From NCBI GenBank assembly GCA_019022495.1, contig JAFEKR010000014.1, forward strand, positions 1,240,001 to 1,304,000: 64,000 bases of DNA, written 5' to 3'. Made by a program: the position numbers and the translations under genes. The notes under the pieces are model-generated. The model saw only the letters and a program-made list of their open reading frames with translations. It was not told the DNA's origin and did not search any database. Below, piece by piece: positions 55,685-64,000 of the stretch. The DNA is from Epichloe hybrida. Its lineage: Eukaryota; Ascomycota; Sordariomycetes; Hypocreales; Clavicipitaceae. Position 1 is the stretch's first letter. Each line of letters begins with the position of its first letter.

Positions 55685-57020
55685 TCATCTGTTGCCAGCA
55701 GTCTGAGTGAAGCCGTCAAGCATAGACTCCTTCATCTCCCTCCTTCTTGCTACCGACCCATCTTCTGGTTTCGATTGCTCGAGCGCCTTCTCGTTGGTAT
55801 TCTCGCTCGCTTCTGTCGAGGCCGAGGTGTCGACGACGTTCTTCGCCATGGTCTTGGCCTGAGCCTCGCCCACTTTGCCGTAGACGCTCAGCCCCGTGGC
55901 GATCATGCTACCAATGTCACCGACGTTGCCGGGGACAACAACGGCGGTGCCCTCCTTGGCCAATCTTCCAAACGCCTCGACGTACTTCTCAGCAACCGTC
56001 AAGCTCATGGCTCCCTTGGCGCCTTCCTGTCCCTCGAGAATGGCCCTGGAGACGGCGTCGATGCCCTCGGCCGTTGCGTGGGCCTTGAGACGAATGGCCT
56101 CAGCCTCGCCATCTGCCCCGTTTATGCGCTCGGCACGCATGGCTTCCGAAGCGAGGATGACACTCTGCTTCTTGCCCTCGGCGATGTTGATGGCACTCTG
56201 TCGCTGACCCTCTGAGTCAAGAATCTCGGCTCGTTTGGATCGCTCTGCCGTCACCTGTCGGTGCATCGCCTCGACAACAGCGGCCGGAGCATGAATGTCG
56301 CGGATTTCGTATCTCAGACAGGTTACGCCCCACGCTTCAGCAGCGTCGTTAATCGCAGCAGTGATGTTGGTGTTGAGGGCGGCACGCTCCTTGAGGACGT
56401 GGTCCAGCGTTAATTGACCGATCTCGGAACGCATGGTCGTCTGAGCAAGCTGGGAAATGGCATATTCCGCATCCTCTACGCCATAGCTACAAAGGGGAAA
56501 AAGAAAAAAAAAGTCGTTAGCAAAGACTGTCCTCCTCTTTATGACAGACATGCCACTAGAGCAGTGTTGTTTGTGAAGCATCATCCGTGATGACAATGTA
56601 GCCCGTAAAAAGGTAGGTAGCTCACCTTGCTTTGTAGGCATCAAACACTCGCGTGTAAAGAACGCCGTCCAGCTCAAGCGTGACGTTGTCGGCAGTGATG
56701 GCGCTCTGGCTAGGAATCTCAATGGCCGCTTCCTTGAGGCTCTTGACATAGGCGATGCGATCGAGAAACGGTATCATGACAGCTAAACCAGGCTCCAGGA
56801 TGCGATTGAATCGGCCCATGCGCTCGACGATCCATGCTGTCTGCTGCGGGACAAATCGAACAACGGTATTGGCCGGCAGTCTGGGTTTCTGGAAATATGA
56901 AGGGGGCGGTCCGGCAAAGCTGGCTGGAAGGAGAGTGCGGGTAGACGAGGTGAAGAGGCGAGCCTGCCGTGAGAGCAGCGGTGCCCTCAAGGCAGCTCTC
57001 GTCAGAGATGAGGCCACCAT
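55685..57020 (-). CDS. Mitochondrial stomatin-like protein (SLP-2 type, SPFH family)
   Basis: Two exons, 56626..57020 and 55685..56486, give 398 residues. SLP-2 proteins form rings at the inner membrane that organise cardiolipin-rich domains and respiratory complexes. A presequence (VASSLTRAALRAPLLSRQARLFTSS) leads to the SPFH domain from about 50: TVVRFVPQQTAWIVERMGRF, LAVMIPFLDRIAYVKSLKE, NVTLELDGVLYTRVFDAYKA across the splice site, and GVEDAEYAISQLAQTTMRSE. A long charged coiled coil (QVTAERSKRAEILDSEG) and a short hydrophilic tail follow. GTG at 57050 is only an in-frame upstream codon; ATG 57020 is used. Divergent from MMS2, 487 bp between starts. Confidence 0.93.
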
Positions 57021-57507
57021 GCTGGGCTGTTGCGTACGTCGGAGCCGCACAATGCGAGTGACGCCGCGCAGAGCCGGTTGCTGGTCGAGGTGGGTTGTTG
57101 GGATGTTTGTCGTCTCGGAAAAGAAGAGCGTTCAGCCGAGAGATGCCAACGGGTCAAGGTAATCAATAAGCTTCCACGAAACCGGCCTGGAAGTGCACCC
57201 CAACCTTAAACTTTTTGAGAGGAAGGAAGAGGGCCGGCGTTTACCCGCCAGCAGAGCCAGCTGCCGCCTCCTTTCTCTCATCCGACTTCAAAGGACAAGC
57301 TTTGCCCCGCCCCCGAGCTTGCAGCGGGACAATCCAATCCAATCCCCAGAATCCCCAGAACAAACGTTCCTCACCCACCAGCTTCACCAATTCGCCCCTG
57401 CAACCACCTCTCCCGCCAACGCAGCAAAGAAACAAACATCCCTCTTTTTTTTTTTTTTTTTAGAAAAGAAAAGAAAAATTTAAGCACCGCACCTCCGTAC
57501 CGCCAAC
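57021..57507. promoter_or_regulatory. Bidirectional promoter, stomatin-like gene / MMS2
   Basis: This 487-bp spacer separates divergent starts. A run of T (about 18) at 57445-57462 and CCAGAA repeats near 57337-57363 are visible. Confidence 0.5.
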
Positions 57508-58423
57508 ATGACGGCCAAAGTTCCCCGGAACTTCCGCCTGCTAGAAGAGCTCGAAAAGGGCGAGAAGGGTCTCGGCGCCGAGGCATGCAGCTACGGTCTC
57601 GAGGACGGCGAGGATCTCCTGATGAGTAACTGGAACGGCACCATCCTCGGACCCCCTCATGTGAGCCATTTTATCCCATCGGCTTCCTTCACACCACCCT
57701 CCCCCTCCCTTCCCTTTCCTCTCTCCGGTCAAACTAGCAAGCACACGCGCCATGCTCGTCAGTTTCACGTTCTCGAGTTCCCACGATGAGGGGCACAAAA
57801 AAGATGGGAGGAGGAGGGGCATCAAATAATTGGCCTGCCGACCCATGCTCGTCAGTTTCACGTTCTCGAGTTCCCACGATGAGGGGCACAAAAAAGATGG
57901 GAGGAGGAGGGGCATCAAATAATTGGCCTGCCGACCCATGCCCCTTCCAGGGGGGGGGGGGGGGTCACTCACAGACGGCATGGGAAGCCCAAAATTCTTT
58001 TTTTATAAAAAAAACAGGAAGCGTGACGAGAACAAAACGCAGCCTCATGGCTAATACCACGTCTGCGCATCACAGTCCGTTCACGAAAACCGCATTTACA
58101 GCGTCAAGATGCACTGCGGCGACAACTACCCCGATGAGCCGCCTACGATCCAGTTCGTAAGCCAGGTGAACCTGCCGTGCGTCGATGCCCGCAACGGCGT
58201 GGTAGACCCCAAGCAGCTGCCCTGTCTTGCGCAGTGGAAGCGAGAAAACACGATGGAGACGGTTCTTATTGAATTGAGAAGGTAGTGGTTGTGTAATCGA
58301 ACCCCTGGGGGGGGGGTTTTTCTCCCTCTTTTACCAGTGCTTGCTGACTTGGCGTTGAGATATATGGCTGCCCCGATGAACAAGAAGATCCCGCAGCCAC
58401 CCGAAGGCACGACTTACTCATAA
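57508..58423 (+). CDS. MMS2: Ubiquitin E2 variant Mms2
   Basis: Three exons, 57508..57660, 58076..58281 and 58360..58423, give 140 residues, the normal size. Mms2 pairs with Ubc13 to build Lys63-linked ubiquitin chains in post-replication repair. The UEV fold is recognised by [36 protein letters not shown] across the first splice, and [20 protein letters not shown]. The active-site Cys of true E2s is missing, as expected. The last exon adds [20 protein letters not shown]; without it the frame would end early at a TAG in the intron. The first intron is 415 nt and contains an exact 93-bp duplication. Confidence 0.94.
57751..57936. repeat. Exact 93-bp tandem duplication inside the MMS2 intron
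   Basis: 57751-57843 and 57844-57936 are identical and directly adjacent; a short poly-G tract follows at about 57949. The duplication lies wholly inside intron 1. Confidence 0.95.
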
Positions 58424-59087
58424 AGCTTAGAAATACGGAAAATACACGATAAACAGGGGTCGGTACACTGTGAGCAACTTGAAGCGATACAGTACATGTA
58501 CAGAGAAAGTGAAGGAAGGCACGACACATATTCCAACATGCTGTTTTGAAACCATGGAGAATCAAGAAATCGACGAGTGATTTGCTAGCACAAGCAGTCA
58601 CATTTTCAACTTGTTCCAATTTTACAGAGAGAAGCAACGAGATCCCTTATAAATGAAAGAAGAAATTCATCGAATTATGGTTTGCGGTCATGCGAGCACT
58701 TCTATCTCTGGCCTGCGTGCTATGGTGCTCTCCTAGATCTAAAAAAAAAAAAAAACTGCGTAGGGGTATCTCAGCACTTGAGAGTTCCAGGCCAACGCGA
58801 GGATATAATCACATTCCCTCCAACTCCATCATGATGTACTCTACGAGAGGAGAAGTTCCGACAGGGCAGGACAAATGAGAAATTGCCTCTCGGGGAGCAA
58901 CGGGGAAAGAATATCCAAATATTAATGCTCGAATGGGTTACCCGTAGATATTGCGAGATGTGGGCTCTCTGTCAACACATCCGCAATTAAAAGGAATGGT
59001 TTGAAGAAAGAAGAAAATAATTGAAAAATTGAAAGGGTTGATATGAGAGCGATGTGTACATGTTCGTTACATATTTCAGGATTTGAG
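58424..59087. other. Spacer after MMS2
   Basis: This is convergent 3' flank of MMS2 and the leftward gene pair. A-rich tract at 58740-58756; no gene is supported. Confidence 0.45.
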
Positions 59088-59858
59088 TCAATCATCATCA
59101 CCCCACCATCCAAGTTCTCCGACGTTGGCAAGGGAGGCAGGCCCAAAAGCACTCAGACGGGCCATGCTGGTACGGGTAGTTCGCTTCGTCGGTACAGGCG
59201 GGAACGAATCGGCAGACACGGGACTATCCGGACGGGGGACGCCTTCTTTGCCCTGTTTCCCGGCCAAGTTTTGCTTTCCGGCATTTGGTCTAGAGAAGCT
59301 GTGCGGGTGGAGGAGCGCCGGCGAGTCTGCTCTTGGTGATTCAGCAGGGCTGCAACAGCTTTCAGATTGGTTGTCCTCGTCACGCCGTGGCATGGTCCCG
59401 AGGGCGCTGGGGCTCAGGGGCGGCTCGACGACCGGCCATGTCGCTGATTGCCAGTCTCGGATATCGTCCGGGTCGGGGCTGGGCTCAACGTCGTCTAGAA
59501 ATAAGGGGACGACTTCTTGTTGAATTGGCGTGCTGGCTGTTTCGTGGCTCGCCGAGCGTCTGATGGATTTTCTTGCTTTGGGCAGCTCTGGCAATGACAT
59601 ACTTGGAGGGGGGCCAGAAGGGCTTGGGGGCACGACAGCAGCTCCGGGGTTGAACCCCGACGTCAGGATAGGGGGCACCAAACGCTTTCGAGCGTCGACA
59701 GTGCGCTTCTGTTGCGAATGTGTGCTCTCGTCTGTTTGTGAGTCCGCAGAATCAGGAGCGGCTACCGCGTGGCCTGCTTGTGTAGTGCTCTTTGTTTCGG
59801 CTTCCGTCTCCTGTATCGTGTCGTTTTCCTGCTCGTTTACTTCTGATACTTGAGACAT
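59088..59858 (-). CDS. Serine/proline-rich frame, probably the 3' part of the upstream gene
   Basis: A 256-codon frame starts MSQVSEVNEQENDTIQETEA and ends GELGWWGDDD. It is Ser/Pro/Thr-rich with an acidic start, likely disordered, with no recognised domain. It lies in the same reading frame as the 611-codon frame just upstream and only 21 nt after its TAA, with no other stop between. A separate promoter is implausible. I read it as the C-terminal part of one 875-codon gene interrupted by a stop, whether by mutation, sequencing error, readthrough or an unseen intron. Confidence 0.6.
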   Translation of the reverse strand: MSQVSEVNEQENDTIQETEAETKSTTQAGHAVAAPDSADSQTDESTHSQQKRTVDARKRLVPPILTSGFNPGAAVVPPSPSGPPPSMSLPELPKARKSIRRSASHETASTPIQQEVVPLFLDDVEPSPDPDDIRDWQSATWPVVEPPLSPSALGTMPRRDEDNQSESCCSPAESPRADSPALLHPHSFSRPNAGKQNLAGKQGKEGVPRPDSPVSADSFPPVPTKRTTRTSMARLSAFGPASLANVGELGWWGDDD

Positions 59859-59879
59859 GGGCGCCTGCCGACTGCTCTG

Positions 59880-61715
59880 TTACTTGTTTCGCAACGCCGA
59901 GAGAAGCATTTCTTCTTGGGGTGTCACAGCCATTAATCGGCTATGTCTTCCAGAGCCATCGACAGATGAGTGTGCCGAGCGAATGTAGAAGTCGACAGGT
60001 GTGGGACTGAGGGGAGGAGGAGGAGTCGGTTGATCTCCAGATGAAGCTCGATGCAGACCTGGGGACCTGAGTACGCCGTCGCCAGCAACCGAAGATGCAG
60101 TATGCCTGGTCTCGATCGCTACGTCTGAGGGGCGACGTGCTGGCAGCATCGTTATGGCTCGAGCTTCTTGGATGCCATACCCTGATTCGTCTTGCCAGGT
60201 CGCGGCTGAAGAGTTGGAGTGATCCGACATAACAGAGCTTGTTGGGGAACCCAACGAGAGAGGTTGGTCACCGCAGTCAGTGGCAGACCTAGAGGCGACG
60301 CCTCCCGGGGCGTCACGCCTGCTTCCATAGCTCGGAACAATGATGTACGTATTGTTCTCGGCAAAGCTCGTGCGTTTGCCTTGCCTACTCGAGCAGCTTG
60401 CCCCGCAGTCAGCGCCAGGTCTTGTATCTCGAGCTGACCTGGATCGGGATTCTGTAGAGGAAGAGAATCTTCCCGGCGCATTAAATGGCCTTGGTGAAGA
60501 CGCCGATGCCGGACTTTGGCCAGCAGCAAACAGTCGCGGCCCTTCCAAGTCCTCGTCGTCGTCATCATCTTGTTCAGAATCCGACGAAAGCATCAATACG
60601 CTAGTTTGGAGTAGGTCTCTGCCGTCTAAAGATCGTTCTGTGTTTTTCGACGTTTTGGTCTGGCGACTGGAAACACTTCGTGCTGCACCGCCAGGTGATG
60701 ATTGCCAATCGGACCTCAATACCGCCCCAGTCCTGGGGGTCTCTGAAGAGTCAGGGGTCGATCGACAAGGGTAAATCTCAAAATTGTTTACCTCGTCTTC
60801 ATATTCCCCTTCTGCTACATTTTCCAGCATCGACCGTCCATCACCAGTCACCTGGAGGTTGGGCGTGGAAATTTGGCTCATGACTTGTCTTATCGACATT
60901 TGTTCATAGTGATCATACAGAGAAGGCAAGTCGTTGGGGCTTCCGTGACCGAGCCGACCACTCCCACTTCTGTTTGATCGGGGTGTTTCAGGAGCTGGGA
61001 TTTGCAAAGTCTCGTTGGTGAATTTTCTTGTTGGCTTGCGAGAGTCACAAGAGTGTATCGACATTGACGAGGAGGGGGGCAGCAGGGACGGAGATGTCAG
61101 CATGCGATCCATCCTCGATGTGGTCCACGGGCCGCTCCCTACTGTGTCCTGGTCTTGTATCCCAGTGCGAGAAAGGTCAAGCATAGCAGGCTTCTTCTTC
61201 TTCTTCTTGGTCCTGGCCGTACCCTCATCTGAAGTATATGGGGGGAGACCGTTTGCCGCGGATGGAGAAGAGGTCTGTTGAGAAAGTACCGGGGGCGATT
61301 TGGACTTTTCATACCATGATCGAATCGTGGAAAAGGAGCGACTCATCCTCAACCGCCCAGTTGTGTCCGTAGGCGCAGTCTTTGTTGGGGTCTGGGCGTT
61401 GACGGCGTTGAGTCGCAAAGGATGCGCGAGATCCGAAGCCTCACCCCACACCTTGTCTTGGTTTGCAAAGACGACTTGGTCGTCATCTGTATAGTCGTCG
61501 GTTCCCAGGTCCGGCGCGCTGTATCTCGCGGCGGCATTGGCAGACCTGTCGTCAGTCGTAATCGAGATGGATGCGTTATCCCAGCCAGCGGGAGCATCAA
61601 TGCTGAGTGGCGTTGAACCTAGAATCCTGTGTGCCTTGCTTGTAGGCGGCAAATGCGTAGGCGGGTGGACAGGCTGTTTCTTGCGGCCGGCGATATGGAA
61701 TGAAAATCGAGCCAT
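59880..61715 (-). CDS. Serine-rich protein of unknown function, N-terminal part
   Basis: A 611-codon frame starts MARFSFHIAGRKKQPVHPPT. It is Ser/Pro-rich and largely disordered, with a basic KKKKKK tract near 168-173, a DDDDDED acidic patch near 390, and a helical tail TPQEEMLLSALRNK at the end; that tail is a motif I associate with the interior of longer filamentous-fungal proteins rather than with C-termini. The TAA at 59880-59882 follows directly. No known domain is seen. Together with the downstream in-frame segment it would be an 875-codon gene. Confidence 0.72.
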   Translation of the reverse strand: MARFSFHIAGRKKQPVHPPTHLPPTSKAHRILGSTPLSIDAPAGWDNASISITTDDRSANAAARYSAPDLGTDDYTDDDQVVFANQDKVWGEASDLAHPLRLNAVNAQTPTKTAPTDTTGRLRMSRSFSTIRSWYEKSKSPPVLSQQTSSPSAANGLPPYTSDEGTARTKKKKKKPAMLDLSRTGIQDQDTVGSGPWTTSRMDRMLTSPSLLPPSSSMSIHSCDSRKPTRKFTNETLQIPAPETPRSNRSGSGRLGHGSPNDLPSLYDHYEQMSIRQVMSQISTPNLQVTGDGRSMLENVAEGEYEDEVNNFEIYPCRSTPDSSETPRTGAVLRSDWQSSPGGAARSVSSRQTKTSKNTERSLDGRDLLQTSVLMLSSDSEQDDDDDEDLEGPRLFAAGQSPASASSPRPFNAPGRFSSSTESRSRSARDTRPGADCGASCSSRQGKRTSFAENNTYIIVPSYGSRRDAPGGVASRSATDCGDQPLSLGSPTSSVMSDHSNSSAATWQDESGYGIQEARAITMLPARRPSDVAIETRHTASSVAGDGVLRSPGLHRASSGDQPTPPPPLSPTPVDFYIRSAHSSVDGSGRHSRLMAVTPQEEMLLSALRNK

Positions 61716-64000
61716 GGTTGCGCCTGTCGTTCGTCTCCTCGTTGAGGGCTGAGAAAGTGCTTCCCGGTGGCGCTATGCCAGAAACAAACCAGCAATCCTA
61801 ACACAAGACAACCAAGACAACCAAGACAACCATGTGCAGAATGAGAGCAGATCAGTCAGCCCTTTCAGCCAGCTCTTTGCCCGAGTCGAATCAACAGAGC
61901 GTGCGTGAGCCGATTGTTGTTGGTCGTCACCCCCTCGAGTATTGATGATGCACGCGGAGTTATTGGTCCACTTGCCAATTGGCGACTGACTGTTGGGTCT
62001 TCTGGGCGAGATGAGGGTTGCGATGACGGCTGAATGTCATTTGACGTGGAGGATGTAAAGTTGTGGTAGGTAGCGGAGAATGACGGTCTGTCATCTGACA
62101 CTGAGGTAGTTGATAATTTTGATGAATTGCTGCGGAACGCTCATTGGCACGGTCAGAGTCAGACGGCCAAACGAAGAAGAGGCGTTTTGCTTGAGCAGTT
62201 GGTGAGCTGCAGAGACCCACAGCTAGACGAACACACGTATATCGTATATCGAAAGCAGAGCCGACGACGACACAGAGCCGCTGGTCACAAAGTTGCCGTG
62301 TGCAAGAAACGCCAAGCAAGAAAAGAAAAGAAAAGAAAAGAGAAGAGTAGACAAGAGCGAAGGCACTTGTTTGAATTGGTGGACTCTTGCAAACGGCACG
62401 GTCGGTACGGACTATGTACATACGGACTACGGACTATTGACTATTACATGGATGGTCATCATGGTCATCATGGTCATCATGGTCATCATCAGGTCGGTCT
62501 GGGGTCGGGTCGGGCTGCGAGGGACGGACGGATCCTGCCAAGCCTCTCCAGTCGAGTCGCATTCAGGTCGCATTTATTAGAAAACGCTCGAGATGGCGGC
62601 GAGATGCTGCTCGCGCTAAACTCGACCCGGCCATGGCTGCTGGGCTAATAAAGCATTGGCCAAGCTTGTTGACTCCACATCCTGCACGCCTGCGGAGATG
62701 CAACCGATGCAACCCTGTGCCTGGTGTGCCTGCGTCGAGTTACCATCGTATCGTGAGCATCTGCCCTTGGTCTCTTGTCTGCTGCTGCACAAGGTGTGAC
62801 TCCGTTTACTACTCGATATGGATAATGGTGCCCATTCATTCATCACGAAACATGACGTGACGCTGAAATTTCCCTTGTCCACAACTCAAGGCTGCGAACC
62901 GGCGGGAACCTCCCAGGTTTCGGTAACAAGAGTCATGAAAATAATCAAGGCCTACTCCGTACTACTCCGTACTCATCCGTACATACAACTCCATATTTTG
63001 CCCACCTTTGTAATACGGCACGGTCCACGATGAGGGCGAGTCTTGGAAATTGCACTTCACCCAAAAACATGGTTCGCTTGTCGCTCGACTTCTGGAAGCC
63101 AATTCTCCAGGCTCCAATGACTAGTATGTACACCGGCCATCTCAGCAGAACGTGTTGCTCATGGTGCTCGGTAGCTGTTCGCGAAGTCGTGTCATGGACA
63201 TATCAACACGGACCTTCCTCCGACAATATGTACATACATGCTGTCTATGCCTATTGCGTAAGGTGGCGCTTGTGGTAAACGTTGAAAATGATTGACAGCG
63301 TGGCACCAACTATTACATACTAGTGCGTGCCGTTGGTAATCGCCTTATTATTGTCATGATGAAGCCCGAACGCCCTGACGAGTTGGAGGCTTGTCTCAGG
63401 CTTGTCTCTGGAACCCTTCTGATCCTTGCAGCAACTTCACGTCAAAGAACCTTGTGGGGTTCGTATCCCCCGACAGCCAAGCCAACCCCTGGGTTGGCTG
63501 TACATACACGAATTTTTTTTTTTTTTCTTTTTTTCTTTTCTTTCTTCGAGACAACATGTACGGAGTAATCCGTATATGCTCGTAGACTGTTCCGTGACGC
63601 CGACGACTCCTCAGTTCTCAGTGGATGAATGGCGAATGCGTGGCAAAACCGGGATCCGTGTTTCCATCCAAATGTTCATCTTGCAAGTCAAAAGCACGAG
63701 ACCCCTGGCGAGCCCGTCTTGTTCACTTATTATTCTTGATAATTAATTAATTGCCGGTGCGCTCCTTGCCAGATATGTGGGGCCACCGGGAGATGAGATG
63801 ACAACAAACTACGCCATTCTGGGAGTTAACCCCATCCCCGTCCTAATCTCCGTGCTGGCTTTTTATTGTTGTTTTCTGCTCCGTGAGCGTGGGTGGCACG
63901 AGTTGCTGATTTTGAACCTGTCTCGCGAAGTCGCAACCGTAGGGGAAGTCAGTCGGATTCGCCACTTTCCAAGTCCCTCACTTCCCGCATTGGCTTCTGC
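61716..64000. other. 2.3-kb right-edge region without a recognisable gene
   Basis: Contains an (A)AAAG repeat near 62319-62345, an ATGGTCATC repeat at 62452-62490, and clustered TACTCCGTAC motifs at 62955-62988. Several frames exist but none has protein-like composition. Confidence 0.5.
62452..62490. repeat. (ATGGTCATC)n 9-bp tandem repeat
   Basis: About four consecutive ATGGTCATC units lie in intergenic DNA. Confidence 0.85.

Noticed and set aside
62127..62648. 173-codon frame with HHGHHGHH-type repeat
   Set aside because: The His-Gly run is a translation of the ATGGTCATC microsatellite; no conserved part beside it.
1..64000. Search for CRISPR arrays, bacterial operons or secondary-metabolite core genes
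   Set aside because: None seen: no regular spacer-repeat arrays, and no polyketide synthase, NRPS or terpene cyclase motifs in the reconstructed proteins.

Overview
The window reads as an intron-rich, gene-dense filamentous ascomycete chromosome segment. The family makeup and gene style suggest a Sordariomycete, most likely Hypocreales; this is an inference, and no species is claimed. Short introns of about 45-160 nt with GT..AG ends, CTGAC/CTAAC-like branch sites and mostly single-copy housekeeping genes support it. I rebuilt 20 multi- or single-exon protein genes by joining reading frames at splice sites, plus one intron-containing tRNA gene, one partial gene at the left edge, one gene relic, and two adjacent frames that are probably one gene.

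Layout. 1-7 kb: 3' end of mitochondrial ribosomal protein uL6m, Hal2/Met22 bisphosphate nucleotidase, Fmc1 ATP-synthase assembly factor, and a 1221-residue coiled-coil protein of unknown role. 9-18 kb: Hsp90 co-chaperone Aha1, Swf1-type DHHC palmitoyltransferase, shelterin-type Rap1 (divergent from Swf1) and the karyogamy protein Kar5. 19-31 kb: a tiny Cys-rich ORF, an SREBP-like bHLH factor, mitochondrial peptidase Icp55, the Cdc7 activator Dbf4, Atg12, and ketopantoate hydroxymethyltransferase (PanB). 32-41 kb: secreted GH92 mannosidase, a class III sirtuin, tRNA-Ile(AAU) and an M20 amidohydrolase. 44-51 kb: GPI-anchored Crh-type GH16 transglycosylase, a protealysin-like M4 metalloprotease, and a 5'-truncated, nonsense-interrupted relic of the meiotic helicase MER3/HFM1. 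51-62 kb: splicing factor Saf4/CCDC130, E2 enzyme Ubc8 (with an 8-nt micro-exon), a mitochondrial stomatin-like protein, the E2 variant Mms2, and two serine-rich in-frame segments of one probable gene split by a single TAA.

The genes do not form a biosynthetic or defence cluster; they are ordinary single genes in mixed orientation. The unusual material is in the details: a perfect 22-bp-arm hairpin upstream of AHA1, near-identical 45-bp inverted repeats about 3 kb apart around the Crh gene, a diverged 152-bp tandem repeat, an exact 93-bp duplication inside the MMS2 intron, a GC-AG intron in RAP1, the micro-exon of UBC8, the MER3 relic, the in-frame stop at 59880, and a short palindromic motif (TACGGAGTA/TACTCCGTA) scattered through intergenic DNA. 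I saw no convincing wholly new multi-gene system.
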